Shown here piece after piece: positions 46,733 through 58,252 of a stretch of DNA of 64,000 nucleotides. The position numbers and the translations under genes are program-made. The stretch covers positions 1,240,001 to 1,304,000 of the forward strand of contig VNKQ01000007.1 of the NCBI GenBank assembly GCA_016508695.1. The letters run 5' to 3'. The notes below the pieces were generated by a model. It made no database searches and was not told where the DNA came from. It was given only the letters and a program-made list of their open reading frames with translations. The DNA is from Hyphodiscus hymeniophilus. Lineage: Eukaryota; Ascomycota; Leotiomycetes; Helotiales; Hyphodiscaceae. Within the stretch, counting starts at the first letter, position 1; each line of letters starts with the position of its first letter.

Positions 46733-47961
46733 TATTATTTGCACAAGATAGATTCATTCAATTCTAGCCTGATTTTCAAGAGTTGAACCGATCATAATCT
46801 TGCTTTTAATACCAAGCGTCAAACCTAGCAAGAACAACCGCGCACGGAAGACGACGGAGCTTACAGAGTTTGCGAGACGAGATAGAAAAATCATTGATAA
46901 CAGTACTAGAAGTAGTGAGGACTCAACTATTGTTCAAAGTGTTGTCGCTTTCAGATATGGAATCAAAGAGGCTGTTGACTTTGCTTACCTCTTCTTCCTG
47001 CTCATCAAGCGGAGGCATTGAAATTGTTGCAACATTGACGATGCCTAGTGAGGTCGCAATTGAGGCATATGGCTGGGCTTCAGAGAGCCCCAAGTCATAG
47101 AATCGCCTGCCGATCACAAGTCTCAATAAGAAGTTATATGCAATCGGCTTTGATATGGTTTTAAGGTCTTCGAACCATTCTTGCACCCTGAAGAGAGTTG
47201 TCGTTTCCTTTATCCTAGGTCATATCTCACCCCTTTGACCCAATCACAGATGACTTCAAATTACTGCTTACAGAAGCCTTGCGCTAATTTTATGCAGCCT
47301 TGCTTGCCTCACAACCAAGGACCTCCTGTAGGTACGCGGTAGGCGCAGGTCAAACGATACAACCAATGTTGTGAAGAACATCCAAACATCAACAATCCAT
47401 GGAACCGTCATCTGGAGAGTCAACGCCGAAGAAGCATGTTAGGCATGGATCTGGGAGAGGTCAGTCACATTTTTGCTGTTCTTTTGCTTTCTGCCCCTGT
47501 TGGTTTCGTCAACGTACTTCTAGACTTCATCACGGGATCAAGGCTCTTGTATTGATGGTCTCTCTATATCTTCGATTCGCCGCCAAGAGGCCCAATGGCC
47601 ATTGAGTCTCGATAGCATCTTAGTCAAAGTATATGGAGACTCTTAAGAAGCCACAGTTGGTGATTCCAGATCACGTGGTCCGCAGCAAATAACGGAATTG
47701 CGCCAAGCGGCGTGTAAGATCTCACAATCATACCATCTGTGCAGTAACAGGTTTCTGGAGGGTTGCTGTATGCTTGAACTCATAAGCACTTAGCCACACT
47801 AAAAAGTACGATATGCAACAAACCTCCAAAATGATACTGGGAACAACATCTTAGGTGTCATCAACAGTCACCTGAAGCAGTAATTGCGGTTCACCTTCAG
47901 TCCCTATGTCCTGCTTTCTATAAGCGCCCTTTATGCTATTCTAACATGTAACCCAATATTG
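46733..47961. other. intergenic between the retroelement and TRAPPC12 gene
   Basis: About 1.2 kb of normal base composition starting immediately after the LTR. Open stretches at 46923-47186 (minus) and 47399-47605 (plus) have no family resemblance. It includes the upstream region of the TRAPPC12-like gene. Confidence 0.5.
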
Positions 47962-49445
47962 ATGCCGCTGACTAGCTCCCCAGCAAGCTTAGCTCGACGA
48001 TCGACTCGCGGGCCTCTCGATATAAACGAGTACTCCCTCTTGTCATTTTTTCTCAAACTGTGTACTGACGCCTGCCTGAAGCTCACCCCTAATACCCAGC
48101 AGCCCAACTTCACCCTCCACGCCCAGATCTTCTCAGCTGCTTTCCCCTTCTTCAACAACCGGTTCCCAATTCCCATCTCAACCTCGGACTCCTCGCCTCC
48201 CATCACCAACACCCGGCTCCAACCTTTCCTTCGCAACAGCCCAAACTTCACCCTCCTTTCGAACAGCCGCATCCACTCTCTCAACCACTCCGTCCCTTAC
48301 ACAAAAAGATTTCTCTTACCTCCTACGCCCAGAAGTTTACCATCCGCTTACCCTCCTCGACGTTCCGCCTCCTTTTCGCGTTTCATCCGTTCAACCCGAT
48401 CCTACTACCCCTCTCTCTGAGCTTGTCAGATCGGGCCACTTCAGAAGCGCTGCCATCAAAGCTGCCCAGCTTCTCACGACTCCATTGACATCTGAGAGTC
48501 CTTCGTCGGGAGAGGACTATGCTAGGATCTTCGAGCTGGTGTACACAAGACTGGCTTGTTTGACGCTGTGTAATCAGACTGCGCTCGCAGCGCAGGAAGT
48601 CAAGGTATTGGAGGATCTGAACTCACATTACTACCGCGATGGCGATGGCATAGCTACGCACTTGGTGCCATGGGAACTGAGAGTCCTTGCTGTGAGGCTG
48701 CAGGGAATGGGGTTCAATGACGCAAGGAGAGGTGTTATGGGGTATTATGACCTTGCTAGAGAAGCAAGACTTAATCTTACGGCGCTGAAGAAACAGAGGA
48801 AGGAAGATGGTGGATTCGAAGAGGAGATCAAACTGTGGGAGAGCAGGTTGGCGGACTTGGGAATCAGAGTTGCCAGTGCCTTGGTGGAGATGGAGGATTT
48901 AGAAGGCGCAACGAGGCATCTGCAAACTTTGAAGCCTGTCACTGGTGATTTGCAGCTGCAGAAAGCCTTGCTTTGGCTCTGTGTCGGCGATGTCGATGCT
49001 GCGAGGTCTTGCATTGGAGACGAGGATGAGAATGTGAGGAATGTCGTGCAAGGACTTGCTTTCATGGCGGATGGGAACTATAGCGACGCTGTGAAGGTCT
49101 TTGAAGCGCTCGTTACAAGTGGCTCGGGTGATGAAGACGTGGCCATGTATAAGCAGAATCTCGGGGTCTGTCTGTTGTATTGTGGGAAGATGGACGAGGT
49201 ATGGCTGAAGTTACTCTTGGATCATTCGATGCTAACGATCACAGGCCCGAACCATCCTCTCCTCCCTAGTCGACGATTCCCACTCTTTCCACGCCCTGAC
49301 ATTCAATCTCTCGACCATTTACGAGCTCTGTACCGAGCGCTCTCGAGCCTTGAAGATTGGACTGGCAGAGCAAGTAGCACAGATCAGGCACAGTGGGCAA
49401 GGGATGGTGGGATGGGAGAAAGTAAACGGAGATTTCAAACTTTGA
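47962..49445 (+). CDS. TRAPPC12: TRAPP complex subunit 12 (TRAPPC12-like TPR protein)
   Basis: Three exons: 47962-48029, 48082-49198 and 49245-49445, giving 461 residues. The first join yields RRSTRGPLDINDSPL, and the Pro/Ser-rich linker then continues without a stop. The C-terminal two thirds are TPR-like helices: LVRSGHFRSAAIKAAQLL, then YARIFELVYTRLACL, ALVEMEDLEGATRHL, ALLWLCVGDVDAAR, GLAFMADGNYSDAVKVF and LGVCLLYCGKMDEAR across the second join. This order, with the short C-terminal STIYELCTERSRALK helix, fits the fungal TRAPPC12 family. By family it belongs to the TRAPPIII-type complex, which activates Rab GTPases in ER-Golgi traffic and autophagy. An alternative would be another TPR scaffold. 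Confidence 0.83.
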
Positions 49446-49624
49446 TTCATCGGTCTAGTACTCCTCGTGCCAAGAGTGGATCCTCAGCTCTAGATAGAGC
49501 GGTGCGCTAGTTACGCTCGAAGAATCGATGAAGAGCTTAATGAGAAATCGTGGGGCTGAAAGCTATTCGCTGGTTGAGTCTGTGGTGGCTTTACAATTCG
49601 AATTTTAATCTGCAGTCTCAGCTT

Positions 49625-51183
49625 CTATAGTGCATAACCGCCTTCAAGGTCCAAAACTGCGCTTCCACTCCCTGGTTTAGATACTACGACCGCAGCTTCC
49701 TTCTGCTCCGCAGTCAGGTTCATCTTCGAATAATATTCTTTCTCCCACGCGTCCTTGACAGCCTCGACTTTATCAACCGGCACAAGATGGACACTACATC
49801 CGCCCCACCCTGCACCGGTTAACCGGGACCCATAACTACCCGCCTTCCTAGCAATTACACACAGTTCATCCAGTTCCGGGCAACTGCATTCATAAACCTT
49901 ACTACAGCTCTCTTGCGTTTCATTCATCAAATCTCCGAGTTTCTTGTTAAATGTAGCTGTGCTGGACCCAGTGTCTGCATCGAGGTGCGACCCAGGGTTC
50001 TCGAGAATGTCCATGAATTGCAATACGCGGAGCGCTTCGGAGAATACGTGCAATGCCCGTTGCTGGAGTTTGAACTTTTCGGCACGAATTGGGAATTTTG
50101 ATGTGAAACGCTCTTCAAGTGCAGGGACTGACAAGCCAATTACTTGGGCAATTTCTTCGCGGGTATAGCCTTCTTGAGGGAGTGTTGTTTTTGTAAGGGA
50201 TATGAGCTCCGTGAGTTGCTCCTCGAACGGTTTTTTTGAATTTGCGAAATGGGTATCGTGAAATCCACGAAGGGAGATTCCTAGAGGCCCGGAATCGGAT
50301 GGGAGAGGTGAGGAGGATTTGTTAAGTGCGGCATGTAAGTATGCCGCTGCTAAACTGCATTCTACTACTCGTAGGTTGTAGCATACTGGTCCTGTAACGT
50401 GTTTGTCTGCTGCGACGAACGATTGTGCGATGACGAAAGAGAGTTCGGGGAGGTTTGGGGAAAATAGACTGGTCGTGCTGTCAAAGATGGAACAAAGGAG
50501 ACGAACAACGCAGAGCCTCGAAGAGAGAACACCGAGGCGGATTGATCCATTCCTCCAGAGTTAACGCCTACTGCTCTCTCACTGACGATAGCAAGCTCCG
50601 TCAATTGTGTTTTATCGACTTCGGTCTCGCCATTTGCAAACATAACTGCCAATGCAGATGCGCTGACGAAGGCTGCAGAACTGCTCAAACCCCCTCCTGC
50701 AGGAACGGTTCCGTCCATCAGCACTTCCATGCTTTTTGGCTTGAATCCAGGCCCATGTTTCTTTCGCAGTATTTCCAATGCACCTCGTAGACCCGACTTG
50801 AAATAATTCGTCCATTCGTGAACTTTCGCATCAATCTCAACGTTTTCGTAGGAGATGTCGAATTCGTGAGAGGGGAATTTCGAGGAGAGGACATTGGAAA
50901 CCTTGATTTTGAAGGAGGTCGACGAGGGGTTGTCTTTGGTCGTAGATACTGCCAGCAGAGCATCTGCTGTGATTGCCATTGGAAGCACAGAGTATAAAGA
51001 GTAATCAATGTGCTCTCCAATTATGTTCACCCTGCCTGGCGACCTTGATACGAACTGCGGGTTGTGACCATAGTTCTGTTTGAACGTCTCCAGCAATGTC
51101 TCCCATCTCGATGTCTGCGGATTGATGGCGTCTTCGGTGTAGATATCCTTCAAGGACTTTGCGACTGGCACCACGCCTGCCAT
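49625..51183 (-). CDS. GAL1: galactokinase, frame-disrupted at about 50460
   Basis: Galactokinase phosphorylates galactose with ATP, the first step of the Leloir pathway. Start at 51183 (MAGVVPVAKS). Motifs: galactokinase signature GRVNIIGEHIDY at about 50-61, GHMP ATP-binding loop PAGGGLSSSAAF at about 161-172, and SGGMDQSAS. After LTARPVYF (about residue 240) the reading frame breaks: the next conserved block PNLPELSFVIAQSFVAADK lies one frame over and then runs to the stop at 49625, including the GAGWGGC glycine loop. The break sits in the run TTTTCCCC (50457-50464, minus strand), so one missing base would restore a 519-residue protein, the usual length. An intron cannot explain it because conserved residues lie on both sides. 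Divergent from ILV2. Confidence 0.95.
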
Positions 51184-52034
51184 TTTGTACCTGATGATCG
51201 TTGTTGACGGGGAAAAGCGTCAAGCTGGTGGGTAGTTCTGTGCAGAAAATGGCGCCGTCTCGGAGGGATTGGTAGAGGCGACTTTATAGGAGAGAAAGGT
51301 GCTTTAAATCTGTGCTGTTACGATGGACTTGTGGGAAGAGAGGAAGTATTACGGGAAAGAGAACAGCAGATACTTCACCTCTCTGGCATCGCGTGATGGG
51401 GCTGGTGGGATAGAAATGTGTTCCTGAAATGCCCCGCGATTCTGGCCGAGAGGAAGCTGGAAGCCACGGTGATTGGTGCGCTTCAACAATGATGGAACTT
51501 TTCTCTAAGCACTGTGGGCGACTTGATAAGTTGAGGAAGGTCCTGCAACTTACCTTTACCTACTGTACTGCGCCTCGCAGCTGGTGCTTATCTGTGTGTA
51601 GATCGATTGGCCTTGCCGGCGAGGCTGACAGTTCTGGGCCGGACTGGCTGAGGTACATTGGTTTGGACACCGTTGCGAAGGAGAAACCGTAACATGTACG
51701 GCCAAGTGACTGAGTGGAGGAGATCTCGAGCGACCCAATGAGACGTTGGTAGCAGAAGTCGATAAGGAGATGGTCTTAAGTATTGGACCTCGGAAGCAGA
51801 TGCAAGGATGAAGGGCATCTCGCTTCCCCACAGTTCGAAATCGCCTCCGAACCCGCTTGAGCGAGAAAATATTGTGATTCATTCTACCATCAACACCATC
51901 ACTTACGTCCCCGAGTGGTAATACAGACTCCGACTGTGCTATACAACCGCACACAAACCTGAGCCATCTGAGGCATCTCATCCTCTCCTTAATACTCCTG
52001 TCTCTTCTCTCCACCCCACACGCAATCCATCAGA
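51184..52034. promoter_or_regulatory. divergent intergenic region between GAL1 and ILV2
   Basis: About 0.85 kb between the two start codons. It holds both promoters. I found no perfect TGASTCA Gcn4-type site here; near-matches occur (TGACTGA at about 51707). Confidence 0.55.
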
Positions 52035-54327
52035 ATGCTCCGATCACAGCCCGCAAGGAATATTGCTCGTGCAGCGTCTAAGCAATCAAGATGCGCTACC
52101 AGACAATTGTCGAGCTCTCGAGCTCCCGCTGGCATTGCTATGATCCAGAAAGGGCCAGCGGGGACTAGGAATCAAGCAACTGCTGCAACATCCCCCGCAA
52201 CGTACGAATGCCCACGCGTGACTCACTTGCATATACTTACTTTGGATAGACAACCCAGACAAAGTCCGTCTCCAGCTTTCAACTCTGATACTCCGAAACG
52301 AACCAACTCAAATCCTTTACAACATGGACGGCAACAGCCCGAGATGGACGAATCGTACGTTCTGAGTCACCGCCTCTTTAATTGGGGATTTGACTGACTG
52401 GATCTACAGGTTCATTGGGAAGTCTGGCGGGGAGATATTTCATGAGATGATGCTTAGACAAGGTGTAAAGCATATTTGTGAGTTCTGCAATAGTCAATTG
52501 AGTTGCCTTTGCTGACTGAATTTAGTTGGGTACCCTGGTGGTGCTATTCTACCCGTCTTCGATGCCATCTATAACTCACCACATTTTGAATTTATCCTCC
52601 CGAAACACGAACAAGGTGCTGGACATATGGCAGAGGGTTATGCGAGAGCCTCAGGCTTGCCCGGTGTCGTTCTCGTAACATCAGGCCCCGGTGCCACAAA
52701 TGTTATCACCCCTATGCAAGACGCCCTCTCCGATGGAACGCCACTAGTCGTATTCTGCGGTCAAGTTGTTACAGCCGCTCTTGGTAGTGATGCTTTCCAA
52801 GAGGCCGATATGTTAGGTATCTCGAGAGCATGCACAAAATGGAATGTAATGGTGAGGAACGTCGCGGAACTACCAAAACGGATCAAAGAAGCTTTCGAAA
52901 TCGCTACTAGTGGACGACCAGGACCAGTTTTAGTTGATCTACCAAAAGATGTCACAGCTGCAATCCTACGGAAAGCCATCCCGATGAGCAGCACTCTTCC
53001 CACTCTTCCCAGCCAGGCTTCGAAAACAGCTCAGGAGGCCGCTAAAGGACAATTACAAAGCACTATTAAGCGTGTAGCGCACCTAGTCAATATCGCAAAG
53101 AAACCGGTCATATACGCTGGTCAGGGTGTGATATCGACTCCTGAAGGCCCAGCACTCCTCAAGGAGCTTGCAGACAAATCATCCATTCCCGTGACCACCA
53201 CCCTCCAGGGACTTGGAGGATTTGACGAACTCGACGAGAAGGCTCTGCACATGCTCGGTATGCATGGATCAGCTTATGCTAATATGGCTATGCAAGAAGC
53301 CGATCTTATCATTGCTCTTGGAGCTCGATTCGATGATCGTGTGACAGGAAGTATTCCAAAATTTGCTCCTCAAGCCAAGGCCGCAGCAGCAGAGGGACGT
53401 GGTGGTATTGTTCATTTTGAAATCATGCCCAAGAATATCAACAAAGTTGTTCAAGCTACCGAAGCTGTAGATGGCGACGTCGTAGCGAATCTTGCGTATC
53501 TTCTTCCTCAGATCGAGAAGAGAAGTATGACAGACCGCAAGGAATGGTTCGACAAAATCAAGTTTTGGAAAGAAAAATTTCCCCTCACGGCCTACGAAAG
53601 AGCTGATAGATCTGGACTCATCAAGCCCCAGACTGTTATCGAAGAACTTTCAAATCTTACAGCCCACCGAAAAGAAGATACGATTATTGCCACTGGTGTT
53701 GGACAACATCAAATGTGGACTGCACAACACTTCCGCTGGAGACATCCTAGAACTATGATCACATCCGGTGGTCTTGGAACGATGGGTTTTGGTCTTCCAG
53801 CAGCCATTGGCGCCAAGGTCGCTAGACCAGATGCTCTTGTCATTGATATCGACGGCGATGCGTCTTTCAACATGACTCTTACTGAATTGTCGACAGCATC
53901 ACAGTTCAATATCGGTGTCAAGGTCATCGTGTTGAATAACGAAGAGCAAGGAATGGTGACCCAATGGCAAAATATCTTCTATGAGGATAGATACTCCCAC
54001 ACACACTCAACGAACCCCAACTTCATGAAGTTAGCCGATGCGATGGGGGTCCAGGCAAGGAGATGCATCAAGCCAGAAGATGTCAAAGATGCTTTGAAGT
54101 GGTTGATTGAGAGTGATGGTCCAGCGTTCTTGGAAATAGTCACGGATAAGAAGGTCCCTGTGCTTCCAATGGTGCCTGCTGGTAATGCTCTGCACGAATT
54201 CCTGGTATATGATGATGGTAATGTCCTCCCCTAGTCATTTCGTGACTATTTACTAACACTGCTTGTAGCCAAAGAAAAGGTTCGAAGAAAGTTAATGAAG
54301 GAGAGAACTGGCGGCAAGCACGAATAA
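52035..54327 (+). CDS. ILV2: acetolactate synthase catalytic subunit, mitochondrial
   Basis: Five exons: 52035-52201, 52250-52354, 52410-52477, 52526-54217 and 54269-54327, giving 696 residues. The enzyme makes acetolactate or acetohydroxybutyrate from pyruvate (with TPP, Mg and FAD), the first common step of valine, leucine and isoleucine synthesis. Residues 1-50 are a Ser/Arg/Ala-rich mitochondrial presequence. Other marks: GYPGGAILPVFDAIY, KHEQGAGHMAEGYARASG with the TPP-activating Glu, SGPGATN, GQVVT with Val at 195, and the C-terminal TPP-Mg motif around DGDASFNMT. The last exon gives AKEKVRRKLMKERTGGKHE, as in other fungal Ilv2 proteins. It forms a complex with the Ilv6 regulatory subunit. 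Introns 1 and 2 each hold a perfect Gcn4-type heptamer. Confidence 0.98.
52219..52225. promoter_or_regulatory. Gcn4/CpcA-type motif in ILV2 intron 1
   Basis: Perfect palindromic TGACTCA, the binding consensus of the general amino acid control bZIP factor (Gcn4/CPC1/CpcA). It lies inside the first ILV2 intron. Confidence 0.6.
52363..52369. promoter_or_regulatory. Gcn4/CpcA-type motif in ILV2 intron 2
   Basis: Perfect TGAGTCA, the same factor's consensus in the other orientation, 144 bp from the first copy and inside intron 2 of ILV2. Confidence 0.6.
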
Positions 54328-55492
54328 ATACCAAGGTGGTTTGTTCTCGTTGATTTACGCATTGGGCGTTTTGTGAGGAGTGGATAAAAGTCGCTATGCA
54401 TTTGCCTTCGGCATTCCGGGATGAAAAAGAAAGATTCCTCCCTTCTTCTTGCCATGAGCTGGAGTAGTTGTACTGTACATATGTGGATAATGGACCAATG
54501 CAATCGCCAGTTTCGACCTCGTGTCTTTGTTGAGTGCCGATTGCGCTTTTATTTGCTCTTTCGGTGGTCGATGATAAATGTTTCACCTCTTTCTGAAGGG
54601 CACCGAGAGTTCGAGCTCGATTGTTTGACAAAATCCGAACATCTTTTCTACAATCAATTACAGATTAGACAGCTATTTATTGCACATGCTATTGCTGTCT
54701 CCGGTCATTGGCGTAGCACAATCCGGGTGGTCAGGAATTCAGAATTCTACATCTCTTGGTCTCTATACAACATAGTCGTCCTGGGACCAAATGCGACAGC
54801 GTTTTTCGAAATGTTGGCTACACAAAGGCCTTAGCCACCGTTACAGTGATGAACAATAATGAAAATGTTTACGTTGGTGACCGTGGCGGTAGCTGCACAT
54901 CGAGAATGAACTACTGGTAAAACTGACCCCACTGCAAGCTTTCCAGCGGAGGCCAGCGGAAGCAGTAAAAATGATGCTGCTGACTTTCATTGTGGGAATA
55001 TGGGGATGTTGACATCGCGCTGACTTGATTGCGTTTGAGTGCGAGTGCTTTGATCCGTTGTTGGTTCCTGAACTTAGGCGTGGAACTAATCATTTTCTCT
55101 TCTTGTTCTGGGCGGGGAAACAACACGGGGGCCAAAGGCTAATACAACAAGTCGTGTTTTGCAGCTCAAGCCACAAAACTCTCCCGATACATCTATCGAT
55201 GAATCGCTGAATGAGAAAAGTTCCTCAAGAAGCCAACAGGCTTACCGACAGGTTTGTTGGTTTTACGTTTCAAGACTTGTTGTTCCATTGGTGGCTGGCG
55301 GCCTCTAATATGGCCACCAACAAAGTCGGAAACCTTCGACATCCATTTCGATCTGGTCGCATTGTTTGAGTCTCAAATGGTGTCAGATAGCCGCTGGGCA
55401 TCAAGCCCGATGTATTATATCGAGGCTGTGTTCAGACTTCGAGTCTGGGTCGGTTTGTCTCTGAGCGCATGTCAAACTGGTCGTTCTTCGCA
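54328..55492. other. intergenic, ILV2 3' flank and promoter of the next gene
   Basis: About 1.16 kb with no recognised coding or RNA feature. Confidence 0.5.
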
Positions 55493-56483
55493 ATGCGACG
55501 ATTAAATCCTCTCAATGACAAGCTCTACATTTTCTTCTTGATTTCTGCAATACTAGAATCATCTGCAGCACTTGTTTTCACGAATCCTAACTACGATAAC
55601 ATTCAAGTTGGAGTGCCGTTTACGTTGACGTGGGAGGAGGAGGATGGTGCTGTTGCCCTGGGCTTGTTGTACAAGAACACATCTTCTAGTCAGCAGCAAA
55701 GCTACATTATCGCCAGTACGTATCACTGAAAATCGTGGGCGAGTTTTCGTTGACTTATTTGCAGCGAGTCTCACTGAATCCCAGTTCAAATGGACGCCTC
55801 CTGACTGGACGGCAGGAGTTTTTGCGCAGAAGATCGAGGCTCAAGACGGCACGAATTTTACTCTGACTGGTAACTTTACAATCGCCGAAGCTGTGGGTAT
55901 CTTCTTTGATCTGGTTTGAGAACCAGGAAATAGCTAACTTTCACTTCAGGCATACGCAGCTCCGTCAACTTCAACTTCACCCGGAATGACAGCCTCCCAA
56001 ACAGCATCAAGCAATCCTTCCTCCTCAACCGAACACCAGAAACTCCACAGTCAACCCAATACAGCGACTAAGATAAGGGTCGGCTTCGGTATCTGCATTG
56101 TAGTTGTTCTGGTCACAATCGGAGTAGCGCTGATATTCTTTGAGCACGGGAAGAGAGTCGCAGCTAGGTCGGAAGAGGGGAAGCCGCCGAAGTCACCGCT
56201 TGGGAGAGCAGAGCAGGGATTGGGAGGTTTGGAGTTGGCCAGCATGAAGCTCAGTGCCCAGAAGGAGATTGAGGAGGAGGTTAGTGAGGAGCCGTTCATT
56301 GAGCCATCGACTCCTTTGCTGTTTAAGAAGCGATCCGAGCCGAGAGTTGCTATTGAGCTGGATGGTGCGGTAGTGGAGAATGCGCAAAAGGCTGAGAAGG
56401 TAAAGGTGGAAGTTAAGAAGTTCGATTTAGAGGAGAAGAGAAAGAGAATTGTGTCTGTGAGGAGTATATATGAGCTGGGTTAA
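55493..56483 (+). CDS. Ser/Thr-rich single-TM protein with an Ig-like/Kre9-type ectodomain
   Basis: Three exons: 55493-55715, 55765-55892 and 55950-56483, giving 294 residues. The start at 55493 gives a signal peptide (about 1-25, LYIFFLISAILESSAA). An in-frame ATG at 55469 would add eight residues. The ectodomain (FTNPNYDNIQVGVPFTLTW up to its Trp, then KWTPPDW and NFTLTGNFT) has the look of the Ig-like Kre9/Knh1 fold found in fungal wall proteins. A Ser/Thr linker and one transmembrane helix (about 161-181) follow, then a long charged cytoplasmic tail. The second donor is GTGGGT, chosen because it keeps frame. Likely a plasma-membrane protein facing the cell wall; exact role unknown. Confidence 0.7.
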
Positions 56484-57246
56484 GAAGGACGAAGATTGGG
56501 ACTGGGTCGAAGATCAAAGGCTGCGAGGAGTCATGGATTATGAAAACGAAGCGCTGTAGAAGTACAAATATAGGAGTAATCGTGTAATCTATATAACAGA
56601 ATGGATTTCATAGAGTAGCTTAGGATGCTATTTGGATAATCTGGAAGGTCCTGACCGAAGGATTAGATCGAGTAGTAGGAAGTTCTGATAGATTTTCGAC
56701 TACCTTCCTCACTGTGATTATCAGGTGAGGGTATTGAAGGAGCGCTTGCATTCTCCCATGATACCACGGAGGCACACTTTCTGAGGCGGGATCTATGCTG
56801 CCGGCCGAGCTCGCATGGGACTGGAAAAGGTAGACTCTTACGGAGGCAATGCACCGACTTGATTACTTTCTCCCTGTCTGACAAATGCTGATATTTCCTC
56901 CAGCAGAACTCCGAAGCAGCATCTCAATAAATCCGATACACAGCGCTGAAATAGTGTTTTACACTGCGTTGTCCAAATTAGGAAAAAAGAGGATGAGGTG
57001 CTGACAAAGGGTCTCGACAATTGTATGAGGCCGAGAGGACTGGGCGTTGTTGCGCATTAGAAGCATTTGTAAACTTGTGCTAGAAATGACTGCACCGATT
57101 GAGCAAGCGCTTGAGTCTCGAGTGAGCAGTCAGACCTGTTTGGAGATATAATAAGTGATTGTATTTCCCAAATATATTCCCAACGAAGACAGTCCAAGAA
57201 ATTGGGATCAGAGAGTTTCTAGTAGTAAACATTTGAACATGGAATT
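56484..57246. other. intergenic
   Basis: About 0.76 kb; 3' flank of the membrane-protein gene and promoter of the NmrA-like gene. No feature recognised. Confidence 0.5.
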
Positions 57247-58252
57247 ATGAGTATTTCAATTCTTCTCATTGGGGCCGGAGGAGCGTTGGGCCAACCTCTG
57301 CTCCAGGAGCTCATTCGCCAAAAAGACGCCTTCAAAGCAATTGGTATACTGGCGACAAGTTCAGAGAAGGCGGAGAAATTTGCTTGGGTGAAAGCAAAAG
57401 AAATCAAAGTCATCGAGGGCTCCTTCTTCGACCCCAAATCATACGAAAGTAGAACTTCATCCCACATCATTTGACTTTAGCTAACGTCCAGGCTTCACAC
57501 ATGTCGTCTCCGCTGTTGGCAATGCTTTGATGGGACAACAATCCAAAATGATCGATGCTGCAATTGCAGGAGGAGTCACACATTTCTACCCCTCGGAATG
57601 GAACTCTGACATCTCCCAGAAAGAGATATCTGGCATGCGGTACTTTCAAGACAAGCAACTTACACGTTCCCATTTGGCTGCTAAAGCAAAGGACCATCCA
57701 AATTTCACATACACACTCTTCATTACAGGTATCTTTACGGAGTGGACTTTTCTCGAATTTTATGGTTTTGACCATGAGAAATTGGAAGTGTATGCGTATG
57801 GAACACCAGACGCACACGTCGGAATGACTTCAATCCCAGAGTACGTTGACCGTACCTTACCAGGGCTTCATCTTGACTGACGAAACAGCATTGCTCACTA
57901 CACGATCTCATCTCTTCTACTTCCATTTGAAGCAAATGGCCCTTCCAGATCCGAGCGAACAATCCGAGTTCAAGCAACCAAAACCACTTTTCAGAAGCTG
58001 GTGGATGCCCTTGGTGCAGCAAAAGGAGTCAAGTACAAGTCTCATTATTTGCCCATTGAAAAGGCAGTCGAGAAGCAGAAGCAGGCAAAGGAGAATGGAG
58101 ACGAGCTCGGTGAGGTGATGTGGTCTATTCGACCCCTGGTAGCCAGCGGCTTTGGGATCGCAGACGGTGCTGCTGGGTCGAAGTTGGACAATGACCTCTT
58201 TGATTTTGTCCCGGAAACAATGGAGGAGACCTTTACGAGATTATTCAGATAG
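57247..58252 (+). CDS. NmrA-like / isoflavone-reductase-type NAD(P)-binding protein
   Basis: Three exons: 57247-57448, 57492-57840 and 57889-58252, giving 304 residues; all joins keep frame. The N-terminus ISILLIGAGGALGQPLLQEL is a Rossmann beta-alpha-beta with the family's GxGGxxG-type loop. THVVSAVG follows after the first intron, then FYPSEW and a substrate-side region (FTYTLFITGIFTEWTF). The start ATG at 57247 is only a few bases before the first beta strand, as is usual. Members are NAD(P)-dependent reductases or, as in NmrA, redox-sensing regulators. Substrate cannot be told from sequence. The final part carries a long charged helix (EKAVEKQKQAKENGDE). Confidence 0.88.

Noticed and set aside
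47399..47605. Possible small gene starting MEPSSGESTPKKH
   Set aside because: No second exon or family resemblance could be supported; a donor-like GTCAGT follows but leads to nothing convincing.
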